Below are positions 47,836-56,481 of a DNA stretch of 64,000 nt, one piece after another. Source of the stretch: Arthrobacter sp. StoSoilA2 (GTDB lineage: Bacteria > Actinomycetota > Actinomycetes > Actinomycetales > Micrococcaceae). Both the position numbers and the translations under genes were made by a program. The notes below the pieces were generated by a model. The model saw only the letters and a program-made list of their open reading frames with translations, ran no database searches and was not told the DNA's origin. How positions within the stretch are numbered: the first letter of the stretch is position 1; each line of letters begins with the position of its first letter. Location: assembly GCF_019977195.1 (NCBI RefSeq), contig NZ_AP024643.1, positions 1,302,001 through 1,366,000 of the forward strand, read 5' to 3'.

Positions 47836-49457
47836 ACCGCGCCTCCCTCGGACCCCGTCAACCCGGCAACAAGCTCGTCCGCGTACTGCAGCGCGATCCA
47901 TAGTTCTGCCCGGACCTGTGCCTGGTTGAGGTCCTTGTCCAGCAGCTCACCGAGGACGCCTATTTGCCGGCGGACGCTGTTGCGGTGCAGGCCCAGCATT
48001 TTGGCCGAACCGTCCCAGCTTCCGTTTTCGCTGAGCCAGCCGCGCAGCACCGACAGGAGGGAATCACGGCGGTCAGGTTCCAGGGACAACACGGGGGCAA
48101 GGAGGCGCTCGGCCAGCATGGTCCCTGCCTCGCGTCCCAGAAGACCGGTTACAGACCACTGCACTTCGTCCACACGGACACTCTTCCCGCTGGACAACAC
48201 CCGCCCGCGCAGCGAACTTACCCGCTGATACGCCGTCGCAAGCCCGGTGAGTTCGGTGGGCTCGCCGATCGCCAGCCTCCAGCCAAGCTTTTCGACGTCG
48301 GCAAGCAGCGCGTCATCCACCTTCAAACGGGTGATGGCCGCGAAGCCGTAGTCGGTTATTTCCACGAGCTTGGTATCGAACAGCCTGCGCCACTGCAGCA
48401 GCTCACGGACCGGGCCGTCGCCGGCGGGCCAGTCGGGGGATTCGGCCTTGATGCCCTGCACTACCCGCATCTGGCCCGAACGCGTCGAGGAAAGGCTCTG
48501 CGCCAGCAGGTCTTTGAGTCCGTTGACGTGCTTGGTTGCGCCTGTGGACAAGGTGTCCGGATGGAGGAGCAGTGCGGTGGCAAGCTGGCTCGGAGCAAGT
48601 GATCCGCTGGTTCGTTGACGGACCAGCAACTCCAGCAAACCCACCGCCGACTGCACCACATTGTTCTGCGCAGGCGTCAGGGGAGCGTCCGAGCCAAGAA
48701 TCAGCGCCCCAAGGTTCGCGTCCTTTGTACTGCGCAGAGGATGACCGAACACCAGGGCAGACCCAGGCTGCTCGAAACCATCCATCTCCACGCGCGGTCC
48801 GCTGCCGGTCAGCAACCGTTCCAGCAGCGGCGCCAACAATGAATGCTCGACGCCGGTGCTGCCGCCGGCATTGTGCCCGCGCGCCCGCACGCGTCCGTCC
48901 GCCCCGACCAGCACGGCCCACACGGGAACGCGCTGGACGAGGGCTGCCAGTAATTCATGCTCTGGTCTGGGGGAGAGGACTGCCCGCATGAGTTGGCGGT
49001 TGGTTTCCGCCAATTGCCGGAATACGCGGGCGTTGTCCGATTCCAGGAGCTGGGAGAACTCCAGGCCGATCGCGGCGAAGGGCACGGACTCAGGGACCTC
49101 AAACAGGGTGAGGTTATGCCTGCGGCAGGCGTCGAGGAGGACGTCCGGGACGGCGTCGAAATAGGGCCTGATGCCGAATCCGAGGGCGGCCACCTTCGCC
49201 CCCACCAGTCGCCGAACATACGCGTCCACGCTGGCCGCCGAGCCGCCGTCCCCAAGGAAAGGCAGGCCGGCGGTCAGCAGGAACTCGCCCTCTGGAAGGT
49301 AAGGGGTGGGGTCTTCGAGCTCGCTCGGTTCCACCCACCGCAGCAGCGAGGCGCCGCTGCCGCCGTCGTGAAGCATTTTCAACTCGGGCGGCAGCTGCTC
49401 CAGGAACTGTTCCAGCGTGACGAAACTCAGGCGGGCGGTGGCGGGCTCAGGCAACAT
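47808..49457 (-). CDS. PucR-family transcriptional regulator
   Basis: 549 residues from the ATG at 49457; the longer frame to 49637 lies in the alr gene. The N-terminal PucR domain (about 10-130) shows ELEDPTPYLPEGEFLLTAGLPF and VDAYVRRLVGAKVAALGFGI. The C-terminal HTH_30 domain is LRGWLSENGSWDGSAKMLGLHRNSVRRQIGVLGELL, with the helix-turn-helix in MLGLHRNSVRRQ. PucR proteins often activate amine, purine or amino acid catabolism. It overlaps alr by 11 bases (co-transcribed) and sits between the DavA-like amidase and the permease-DavB genes, so it is the likely regulator of the locus. Confidence 0.88.
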   Translation of the reverse strand: MLPEPATARLSFVTLEQFLEQLPPELKMLHDGGSGASLLRWVEPSELEDPTPYLPEGEFLLTAGLPFLGDGGSAASVDAYVRRLVGAKVAALGFGIRPYFDAVPDVLLDACRRHNLTLFEVPESVPFAAIGLEFSQLLESDNARVFRQLAETNRQLMRAVLSPRPEHELLAALVQRVPVWAVLVGADGRVRARGHNAGGSTGVEHSLLAPLLERLLTGSGPRVEMDGFEQPGSALVFGHPLRSTKDANLGALILGSDAPLTPAQNNVVQSAVGLLELLVRQRTSGSLAPSQLATALLLHPDTLSTGATKHVNGLKDLLAQSLSSTRSGQMRVVQGIKAESPDWPAGDGPVRELLQWRRLFDTKLVEITDYGFAAITRLKVDDALLADVEKLGWRLAIGEPTELTGLATAYQRVSSLRGRVLSSGKSVRVDEVQWSVTGLLGREAGTMLAERLLAPVLSLEPDRRDSLLSVLRGWLSENGSWDGSAKMLGLHRNSVRRQIGVLGELLDKDLNQAQVRAELWIALQYADELVAGLTGSEGGAVYAPASHSR

Positions 49458-50694
49458 GGTCCTGCCCGGCGGCTGCCGGCTCCTGGTAGTCGGGGCACTC
49501 GTAGGCTGCATCTTCTTGGGTAAAGGAGGCGTATACGCGCGGCAGTCGAGGCGCGATCCTGTTGATGATCTCATCCCCGTGGCTGCCGATCGCGGCGCCC
49601 CAATCGTCGGCGCTCGCCGCTCCGGTGGCCGGGTCACCGAACAACACCGCAGTATCGCCTACGCCGATCCCGGTCGCGTCGGGTCCGAGGTCCACCATGA
49701 ATTGATCCATGCAGACCTTGCCGATGACCGGGACGCTGCGTCCCCCGATGTTCACCACCGAGCGGCCACTGATGCCTTTCGGGATGCCGTCCGCGTAGCC
49801 GAGGGGAATGAGCCCAAGGTAGCGGGGTTCATAGGTGATGGCCTGGTGCTCGTAGCTGACGCCAGTGCCTGCGGGGACCTTCTTGACCATCACCAGCGGG
49901 GCCGTGACGCTGAGGGCCGGCCGTAATCCGAAGTCGGTCGGATTGAGGTGGTCTGCGGGGGCGAGGCCGTAAATTGCCAGTCCCGCACGGACCATGTCGA
50001 AGTGGAATTCCGGCCGGTCCAGGATGTTGGCTGAGCTGGAAACGTGCCTCAGTTCAGGTTTCAGTCCGGCAGCGCGTGCCTCACGTACGGCGTCTTCGAA
50101 CTCAGCAACAGCGCTGGCATTCCCAGGATGGGCGGGCACATCGGCCCACGCCAAGTGGGTCCAAATGCCGCGGACAAGAACGGTGCCGTCCACTTCCGCT
50201 TGCCGGGCATGGGCTACAAGTTCGGCCCAATCCTCCTTTCGCGCACCACCGCGGCTCAGCCCGCTGTCCAGTTCAAGATGTACGACGGCGGGACGGCCAA
50301 GGCGTTCGGCGATGCCTGCCAGCACCTGGAGTTGGTGGACGCTTCCGAGGGAGACGTCGATGTTGTTTTCGAGTGCTTCCAGGATGGTGTCGCTCGTCTG
50401 GGATGCCAGATACAACCACGAAAGGATCGGTGCTGTGATGCCGGCTTTGCGCAGTGCGATGGCTTCGGTGAGCTGCGCGGTTCCCAGCCAGTCGGCGCCG
50501 GAATCAACGGCCGTACGGGCTACTTCCACGAGCCCATGCCCGTAGGCGTTGCCCTTCACTACGGCCATGAAGAAGGGTGCCTTGGTGCGGTCCTTAAGGG
50601 CCTTGATGTTGTCTGAAATGGCGGACAGGTCCACTCTGACCTGACCGGAGAGGGCCAGTGGACCGCCCTCTTGGTACTGTGCAATACGTCTCAT
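49447..50694 (-). CDS. alr: Alanine racemase family PLP enzyme
   Basis: 415 residues. The PLP lysine is in FMAVVKGNAYGHG near residue 47. LELDSGLSRGG, HVSSSANIL, LAIYGLAP, GVSYEHQ (second catalytic Tyr) and IPLGYADG followed by GKVCMDQFMVDLG are all canonical. It interconverts L- and D-alanine, or other amino acids in broad-specificity members. Its coupling to a PucR regulator and position inside a lysine catabolic locus suggest a catabolic racemase, for example for D-lysine; that is inference. A housekeeping role in D-Ala supply is equally possible. Divergent from the permease gene. Confidence 0.9.
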   Translation of the reverse strand: MRRIAQYQEGGPLALSGQVRVDLSAISDNIKALKDRTKAPFFMAVVKGNAYGHGLVEVARTAVDSGADWLGTAQLTEAIALRKAGITAPILSWLYLASQTSDTILEALENNIDVSLGSVHQLQVLAGIAERLGRPAVVHLELDSGLSRGGARKEDWAELVAHARQAEVDGTVLVRGIWTHLAWADVPAHPGNASAVAEFEDAVREARAAGLKPELRHVSSSANILDRPEFHFDMVRAGLAIYGLAPADHLNPTDFGLRPALSVTAPLVMVKKVPAGTGVSYEHQAITYEPRYLGLIPLGYADGIPKGISGRSVVNIGGRSVPVIGKVCMDQFMVDLGPDATGIGVGDTAVLFGDPATGAASADDWGAAIGSHGDEIINRIAPRLPRVYASFTQEDAAYECPDYQEPAAAGQDHVA

Positions 50695-50792
50695 GGTTGA
50701 ACACTATAGGTCATTTTGCACCATTGTGTGAGGTGGCTTACATGCCAGTCTTGTGGAGGGGAAATCGAAACTACTTTGAAGGGACGTCAAGG

Positions 50793-52316
50793 GTGACTGT
50801 GCCTGTGAACACTCAAAACTCAACGGCGGCGAGCATGGCCAGGCCCAGCCTCGGTGGCCAACTCCTGCGCCGCAAGCCGATCGGGCAGATGGTCAACGAG
50901 GCCGGAACCGGCGAAAGCGGCACGCCGCTGGTGCGCAGCTTCGGGGTCCTGCAGCTGACCATGATCAGCGTCGGTGCAACACTGGGCACCGGCATCCTGG
51001 TGATCCTTGGCGAGTCCGTGCCGCTGGCCGGCCCGGCCATCTGGATCTCCTTCGTGATCGCTGGTTTGGCTGCGCTCTTCTCCGCAGTGTCCTACGCCGA
51101 AATGGCAGGGCTCGTCCCGGTGGCAGGCTCCAGCTACTCCTACTCCTACGCCACGATGGGTGAGGGCATGGCGTGGATCTGCGGTTGGTGCCTGGTACTG
51201 GAATACGCGGTGTCCGTGGCCGCTGTTGCGGTAGGTGCGGGACAGTACGTCAATGAGACACTGGCGGCGTTTGGGCAGGTCCTGCCTGATGCCATGAGCC
51301 AGCCGCCGGGCGATGGCGGGGTGGTGAATGTTCCCGCCATGGTGATCGTGGTTCTTGCCATGATCCTGCTGGTCCGGGGCGCCCGTGAAAGTGCCTGGAT
51401 CAACACGGCGATCGTCATCATCAAAGTAGGCATCCTGATCTTCTTCTGCGCCGTCGCTTTCACCGCTTTCAATGCCGGAAACTTCGAGCCCCTCATGCCG
51501 ATGGGTGCAGCCGGTGTCTCTGCCGCAGCATCAAGCGTCTTCTTCTCCTACATCGGATTCGACGCCGCCTCCACCGCCGGCGAGGAAGCCAGGAACCCCA
51601 AGCGGGACCTGCCACGTGCCATCATGCTCTCCATGGTGATTGTCACCAGCATCTACGTCCTGGTGTCCGTAGCCGCGATCGGTGCCCGTCCGTGGGGCTG
51701 GTTCGATGGCACGGAAGCTGCCCTGGTCCAGATCCTGCACGAGATCACCGGCCAGCCGTGGATCGCTTTGGTCTTCTCTGCCGGTGCAGTGCTTGCCATC
51801 GCCAGCATCGTGCTGACAGTCCTCTACGGCCAGACCCGCATCCTGCTCTCAATGTCCCGCGATGGCATGGTGCCCAAAGTCTTCGGCCGCGTCTCCCGCC
51901 GCACCGGAACACCAGTCGCCGGGACCCTGATAGTGGGAACCGCCGTCGCACTCACCGCTGGCTTGGTCCCGCTGGGTGCCCTGGCCGATGCAACCAGCAT
52001 CGGCACGCTGTTCGCCTTCGCACTGGTCAATGTCGCCGTGATCTATCTCCGGCGCAACCGCCCGGACCTTGACCGGAGCTTCCGGGTCCCGCTGTACCCG
52101 ATCACCCCAATCCTGGGCACGCTGATGTGTGCCTTCCTGATGCTCAACCTCGGCGCAGACACCTGGATCACGTTCGGTGTTTGGATGCTGGTGGGCATCG
52201 CCATCTACTTCGGCTATGGACGCCGGAACTCCAAGGTAGCCGCGCTCAGCGAACAGGACTACCGTGAACTGACCACCAGGGCCGCGAGCCCGGAACCTGT
52301 GAAAGCCGCAAACTGA
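50793..52316 (+). CDS. APC-family amino acid permease
   Basis: 507 residues from the GTG at 50793 (GAAGGGA 8 bases upstream). The frame is open to 50658, but that overlaps the divergent alr gene. Twelve membrane helices follow an N-terminal RRKPIGQMVNE segment typical of cationic amino acid transporters (CAT/YfnA group). Key motifs are ISVGATLGTGILVILGE in helix 1, SYSYSYATMGEGMAWICGW, and FFSYIGFDAASTAGEEARNPKRDLPRAI. Its stop shares a base with the start of the monooxygenase gene (TGATG). The likely substrate is lysine, inferred from that coupling and the CAT-like features. Confidence 0.9.
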   Translation: MTVPVNTQNSTAASMARPSLGGQLLRRKPIGQMVNEAGTGESGTPLVRSFGVLQLTMISVGATLGTGILVILGESVPLAGPAIWISFVIAGLAALFSAVSYAEMAGLVPVAGSSYSYSYATMGEGMAWICGWCLVLEYAVSVAAVAVGAGQYVNETLAAFGQVLPDAMSQPPGDGGVVNVPAMVIVVLAMILLVRGARESAWINTAIVIIKVGILIFFCAVAFTAFNAGNFEPLMPMGAAGVSAAASSVFFSYIGFDAASTAGEEARNPKRDLPRAIMLSMVIVTSIYVLVSVAAIGARPWGWFDGTEAALVQILHEITGQPWIALVFSAGAVLAIASIVLTVLYGQTRILLSMSRDGMVPKVFGRVSRRTGTPVAGTLIVGTAVALTAGLVPLGALADATSIGTLFAFALVNVAVIYLRRNRPDLDRSFRVPLYPITPILGTLMCAFLMLNLGADTWITFGVWMLVGIAIYFGYGRRNSKVAALSEQDYRELTTRAASPEPVKAAN

Positions 52317-54022
52317 TGACCATCGCTACCGAACTTCCCACAGCCGACGTTGCCGCTTCCGCGGCGGAGGCAGGCGAAGCCCCCATCACCATGCTGAACC
52401 CGGACTTCCCGTTCAGCTATGACCATTACCTGGCACACCCGGACGGACTCGGAAGCATTCCCGAGGAGCTCTATGGCACGGAAGTAGCCGTCATCGGCGC
52501 CGGCCTGTCAGGGCTGGTCACCGCCTATGAGCTCATGAAACTTGGCCTCAAGCCCGTGATCTACGAGGCCGACCAGATCGGAGGCCGTCTTCGCACGGCA
52601 AGCTTCCCCTCTGCGCCCGGCGTCGTAGCCGATCTTGGTGGCATGCGTTTCCCGGTCTCCGGCAAAGCCTTCTACCACTACGTGGACCTTCTTGGCCTGG
52701 AAACACAGGACTTCCCCAACCCGATGGCCCCGGCGACGTCCAGCACTGTGATCGAACTTGCGGGCAAAAAGCACTACGCCACCACAGCAGATGAGCTGCC
52801 GGAATTTTTCCAGGAAGTGGCCGATGCCTGGAAGGCCGCAGTCAACGATGGCGCTGCCTTCGCTGAAATGCAGGAAGCCATCAAGGCCCGCGATACCAAG
52901 CGGATCAAGGAACTCTGGAACGCACTCCTGCCCGAACTGGACGAGCAGACGTTCTACGGATTCATCGCAGCCAGCAAGTCCTTCAAGGAAGCCGGCTTCG
53001 CCCACCGCGAAGCGTTCGGCCAGGTGGGCTTCGGAACCGGCGGTTGGGACACCGATTTCCCCAACTCCATCCTGGAGATCCTCCGCGTTGTCTACACCGA
53101 CGCAGACGACCAGCACCGGCTCATTTCGGGAGGAGCGCAAAGGCTCCCCGAGGCACTGTGGAACCACGCGCCGTCGGACCTTAAATACTGGCCGGCCGGC
53201 ACGTCACTGTCGTCGCTGCACTCCGGCTCCCCGCGTGGAGCGGTGGACAACATCCGCCGGGCAGACAACGGTGACCTGGTGGTCCGCGAAAACTGGGGAC
53301 GCGAAGCCACTTACCAGGCGGTGGTAACCACTTGCCAGTCGTGGTTGCTATCCACGCGCATCCACACCGAGGAGGCTTTGTTCCCGGCCGAGCTGTGGAC
53401 GGCGATCGAGCGCTCGCACTACATGCAGTCGTCAAAGACATTCGTGATGGTGGACAGGCCCTTCTGGAAGGACATCGATCCCGAAACCGGACGCGAAGTC
53501 CTGTCCATGACACTCACCGACCGCCTCAACCGGGCTACATACTTGCTCGACGACGGCCCTGACAAGCCCGCTGTCATCCTCCTGTCCTACACATGGAACG
53601 ATGACGCGCTGAAATGGCTTGCGCTCACTGCCGAAGAGCGCGTCAAGCTCATGCTGCATTCGTTGGAGCAGATCTACCCCGGCGTGGACATCGCCAGCCA
53701 CATCGTGGGGCAGCCGATCACTGTCTCCTGGGAAGCGGACCCCAACTTCATGGGGGCCTTCAAAGCCAACCTGCCGGGCCATTACCGGTACCAGCAGCGG
53801 CTCTTCACCCACTTCAAGCAGGATCAGCTGCCGGAGAGCCAGCGCGGAATCTTCCTTGCCGGTGACGATGTCTCCTTCACCGCAGGCTGGGCCGAGGGCG
53901 CCGTGACCACCGGCCTCAACGCCGTGTGGGGTGTGGTGAACCATCTGGGCGGATCGTCCGTTGCCGGTAACCCGGGCCCGGGCGACCTGCTGGACGAGTT
54001 CGGTCCCATCAGCCTGGACTGA
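52316..54022 (+). CDS. FAD amine oxidoreductase, probable L-lysine 2-monooxygenase (DavB-like)
   Basis: 568 residues. The FAD-binding motif is VAVIGAGLSGLVTAYELMKLGL, followed by GGRLRTASF and DLGGMRFPVSGKAFYHYVD. The stretches GFGTGGWDTDFPNSILEILRVV, SKTFVMVDRPFWKD, SMTLTDRLNRATYL, the C-terminal PITVSWEADPNFMGAFKANLPGHYRY and FLAGDDVSFTAGWAEGAV closely parallel Pseudomonas DavB as I remember it. DavB converts L-lysine to 5-aminovaleramide with O2. Related tryptophan and phenylalanine monooxygenases share the fold, so specificity needs testing. Coupled to an amino acid permease; a DavA-like amidase is in the same locus. Confidence 0.82.
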   Translation: MTIATELPTADVAASAAEAGEAPITMLNPDFPFSYDHYLAHPDGLGSIPEELYGTEVAVIGAGLSGLVTAYELMKLGLKPVIYEADQIGGRLRTASFPSAPGVVADLGGMRFPVSGKAFYHYVDLLGLETQDFPNPMAPATSSTVIELAGKKHYATTADELPEFFQEVADAWKAAVNDGAAFAEMQEAIKARDTKRIKELWNALLPELDEQTFYGFIAASKSFKEAGFAHREAFGQVGFGTGGWDTDFPNSILEILRVVYTDADDQHRLISGGAQRLPEALWNHAPSDLKYWPAGTSLSSLHSGSPRGAVDNIRRADNGDLVVRENWGREATYQAVVTTCQSWLLSTRIHTEEALFPAELWTAIERSHYMQSSKTFVMVDRPFWKDIDPETGREVLSMTLTDRLNRATYLLDDGPDKPAVILLSYTWNDDALKWLALTAEERVKLMLHSLEQIYPGVDIASHIVGQPITVSWEADPNFMGAFKANLPGHYRYQQRLFTHFKQDQLPESQRGIFLAGDDVSFTAGWAEGAVTTGLNAVWGVVNHLGGSSVAGNPGPGDLLDEFGPISLD

Positions 54023-54043
54023 ATTTCCCTCGACCAGATGCGT

Positions 54044-54100
54044 TGCGGGGCCTGCCCTGCGTCCCAAACCCCGGGTTAGGGCACAGGGCAGGTCCCCGCA
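54044..54100. terminator. Large hairpin terminator between davB-like and carbonic-anhydrase-like genes
   Basis: TGCGGGG-CTGCCCTG and CAGGGCAG-CCCCGCA form a 15-pair stem with one bulge, with a further CCC/GGG pairing inside. The genes on both sides converge on it (stops at 54022 and 54108). Confidence 0.82.
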
Positions 54101-54107
54101 TTCGCGC

Positions 54108-54626
54108 CTAAGCGTGCATTTCCCGGTGCGCCGCAGCGAGATCCTTGTAATGGGCGGCGTTGTGCTTGACGCCCTCAAACTCTTCGTCGGTCAATTCGCG
54201 GCGTACCTTGGCGGGAACCCCGGCCACGAGTGATCGCGGCGGGATGACTGTGCCTTCCAGGACCACGGCGCCGGCTGCAATGAGCGAACCCGTGCCAATC
54301 ACTGCGCCGTTCAGGATGGTGGCACTCATGCCGATGAGGCAGTCGTCCTCCACAGTGCAGCCGTGGACCACTGCGCTGTGCCCGACGGAGACGCGCTCGC
54401 CAACCGTGCAGGGGAAACCGGGATCGGCGTGCAGGACCACGTTGTCCTGCAGGTTCGATCCGGCACCGACGCTGATCGCGGCCGTATCTGCGCGCACGGA
54501 CACACCATAAAAGGCGCTGGAGTCCTCGGCCAGCGTGGCCTTGCCGATGATCGATGCGGTGGGTGCCACGAAGGCGGATTCATGGATGACCGGGGTGTCC
54601 CCGGCGAAAGTGTAAGAGGGAGCCAT
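54108..54626 (-). CDS. Gamma-carbonic-anhydrase-like hexapeptide-repeat protein
   Basis: 172 residues forming a left-handed beta-helix: repeated [LIV]-G-x4 units from FVAPTASIIGKATL through SVRADTAAISVGAGSNLQDN to LIGMSATILNGAVIGTGSL. The metal-ligand histidines are in NVVLHADPG and SVGHSAVVHGC, as in the gamma-CA/YrdA/PaaY group. A C-terminal helix (DEEFEGVKHNAAHYKDLAAAH) is typical. It may hydrate CO2 or hydrolyse thioesters; many members have no proven activity. Confidence 0.88.
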   Translation of the reverse strand: MAPSYTFAGDTPVIHESAFVAPTASIIGKATLAEDSSAFYGVSVRADTAAISVGAGSNLQDNVVLHADPGFPCTVGERVSVGHSAVVHGCTVEDDCLIGMSATILNGAVIGTGSLIAAGAVVLEGTVIPPRSLVAGVPAKVRRELTDEEFEGVKHNAAHYKDLAAAHREMHA

Positions 54627-54641
54627 GGAGCCAGCTTAGTT

Positions 54642-54708
54642 CCCAACTGGGTAGCAGCAGAGCGCGTTATGAGCGCTCATAACGCGCACAAATGCGACCT
54701 AGTTGGGG
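54642..54708. repeat. Dispersed palindromic element, copy D
   Basis: A perfect 26-bp palindrome (54662-54687, GCGCGTTATGAGC and its complement) is flanked by CCCAACTGGGTAGCAGCAG and TGCGACCTAGTTGGG. The right end contains the last codons and stop of the methyltransferase gene (minus strand CCCAACTAG), exactly as copy A does for purN. Confidence 0.84.
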
Positions 54709-55364
54709 GAGGGGGTGCGCAGGACCAGGAATTGGTAGTGCTGCGTCCAGTTGCCCGCTCCCGGCCCGGACTCGACACCGATGCCCTCCGGCCAAGTCCT
54801 GAAATGCTCAATCGAGCCGTGCTCTCCGAAGATCCGGCGCACGGTGTCGTCGCTGCGGCGGCTGAAGAAACGGCGGGGTTCTTCGAGGTCCTCCGGGTTG
54901 AGGACCTCCACATCCTCACCGGACCAAAGCCCGACGGCGATCGGCGCGCCAGCCGCGCTGACCCGCACAAGTTCGCTGACGACGTCGTGAATCCTGCTGT
55001 TGGGGACATGCAGGAGGGTGCTCATGGTCCAAACGGCGGAGAAAACCGAATCGGGGAACGGCAACTGGCGGCCACTGGCGACAGTAACTTCGAGCCCGTG
55101 GGAGCGGGCCACATGAACGCTCTCCGGTGAGAGGTCCACGCCTGTGTAGTGCAGGCCTGCACGGACGAACTCCAACCCTTCCACACCCGTGCCGCAGCCC
55201 AGCTCGAACACGGAGTGCCGGTGTTCCTCCTTCAGGAGGCGGGTGAACCATTCCCGGCACTCGACCCGGTGAGGGGTGAGGGCGCGGGTGTTCCGGACGG
55301 GTGCCTGGCGGTCGTAGAAAACTGCGAGGTCAGCTTCGTGGTCAGCTTCGGGGACGCCATGCAT
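54699..55364 (-). CDS. Class I SAM-dependent methyltransferase
   Basis: 221 residues. Motif I is VFELGCGTGVEGLEFV, followed by YTGVDLSPESVHVA (motif II) and LPFPDSVFSAVWTMSTLLHVP (motifs III-IV). The C-terminal part has FSRRSDDTVRRIF and an aromatic end before the SPN terminus. The fold is sure, the substrate unknown. The final Pro-Asn-stop codons come from the adjoining palindromic element. It lies 21 bases downstream of purU on the same strand and may be co-transcribed. Confidence 0.87.
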   Translation of the reverse strand: MHGVPEADHEADLAVFYDRQAPVRNTRALTPHRVECREWFTRLLKEEHRHSVFELGCGTGVEGLEFVRAGLHYTGVDLSPESVHVARSHGLEVTVASGRQLPFPDSVFSAVWTMSTLLHVPNSRIHDVVSELVRVSAAGAPIAVGLWSGEDVEVLNPEDLEEPRRFFSRRSDDTVRRIFGEHGSIEHFRTWPEGIGVESGPGAGNWTQHYQFLVLRTPSPN

Positions 55365-55385
55365 ACCCCCAGCTTAGGAGTGGCG

Positions 55386-56246
55386 CTAGTTGAACACCAC
55401 GGTCCGGGTGCCATCCAAAAGCACGCGGTGTTCAGCGTGCCACTGGACTGCCTGGGCCAGGGTGCGCCCCTCCACGTCGCGGCCCATCTGGACGAACTGG
55501 GCGGCAGTGCGGGCGTGGTCCACACGGATGACTTCCTGCTCGATGATCGGCCCCTCATCGAGGTCCGCCGTCACGTAGTGGGCCGTCGCGCCGATGATCT
55601 TCACACCGCGGGCGTGGGCCTGGTGGTAGGGCTTGGCCCCCTTGAAGGAAGGCAGGAACGAGTGGTGGATGTTGATTGCCTTGCCGTTCAATTCCGTGCA
55701 GAGCTCGTTGGAAAGGACCTGCATGTAACGCGCCAGGACTGTGAGTTCGACATCGTGCTCCGCAATCAGTTTCAGGAGTTCGGCCTCGGCCTGCGGCTTG
55801 GTCTCAGGCGTCACCGGAATGTGGTGGAACGGGATCCCGTAGAACTGGGCCAGCTCTTCAAGGTCGCGATGGTTTGAAACAATCGCCGGAACATCGATAG
55901 GCAGCGTTCCGGTGCGCTGCTGGAACAGGAGATCGTTCAGGCAGTGCGCATCCTTGGAACACAGGATGATGGTGCGGACCTTCCGGCCTACCGGGTTGAT
56001 CTGCCAGGTCATGCCAAAGGACTCAGCGACCGGCCGCAGTGCGGCGGCCAGCTCGTCCTGGGAGGACGACGTCGTAGCCTCCACGCGCATGAAGAAGTTG
56101 CCGGTGCTGGGGCTTCCGTACTGCTGGGAATCGGCGATGTTGCAACCCGCCTCAAGCAAGGCTCCAGCTACCGCGTGGACGATGCCGGGGCGGTCGGGGC
56201 AGGAGAGTGTTACAACAAAAGCAGCAGGCAAGGCGGATTCAGTCAC
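55386..56246 (-). CDS. purU: Formyltetrahydrofolate deformylase
   Basis: 286 residues from a GTG at 56246 (AGG 9 bases upstream). The N-terminal ACT domain is FVVTLSCPDRPGIVHAVAGALLEAGCNI. The C-terminal formyl-hydrolase domain shares the PurN fold: YMQVLSNELC, INIHHSFLPSFKGAKPYHQA (Asn, His) and TADLDEGPIIEQ (Asp). It hydrolyses 10-formyl-THF to formate and THF, balancing one-carbon pools. It is divergent from the ZTP-riboswitch-glyA-folD unit. Confidence 0.95.
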   Translation of the reverse strand: MTESALPAAFVVTLSCPDRPGIVHAVAGALLEAGCNIADSQQYGSPSTGNFFMRVEATTSSSQDELAAALRPVAESFGMTWQINPVGRKVRTIILCSKDAHCLNDLLFQQRTGTLPIDVPAIVSNHRDLEELAQFYGIPFHHIPVTPETKPQAEAELLKLIAEHDVELTVLARYMQVLSNELCTELNGKAINIHHSFLPSFKGAKPYHQAHARGVKIIGATAHYVTADLDEGPIIEQEVIRVDHARTAAQFVQMGRDVEGRTLAQAVQWHAEHRVLLDGTRTVVFN

Positions 56247-56283
56247 GCGGATAAGCCTACCTGTGCTGCCTTGTTGTACTGTT

Positions 56284-56366
56284 AACGGGTCGCAACTGGC
56301 GTTGGGTGGACTACCACCAGGGAGCGGCAATCACGAAGACCACGGATCGTACGCCTGGGCCGAGGG
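56284..56366 (+). promoter_or_regulatory. ZMP/ZTP riboswitch (pfl motif) upstream of glyA
   Basis: The conserved parts of the pfl RNA are recognisable in order: GGGTCGCAACTGGCG (56287 on), a short GGGTGG..CCACC hairpin, AGGGAGCG, a variable linker, then CGCCTGGGC at 56352-56360. The GGCG of the first part can pair with CGCC of the last. ZTP riboswitches sense the purine intermediate ZMP/ZTP when 10-formyl-THF is short and switch on genes such as glyA, folD and purH. glyA and folD follow here. Confidence 0.88.
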
Positions 56367-56481
56367 TCATGTCTTACCGCTGCATGCACGTGACCGATGC
56401 CTCCGTAATCAAGGGGACGCGGGAATGCTGCTGCCGGTAGCCTGACCTGTAGCACCACCGTTGCCTAGCCAGGAGATCTCC

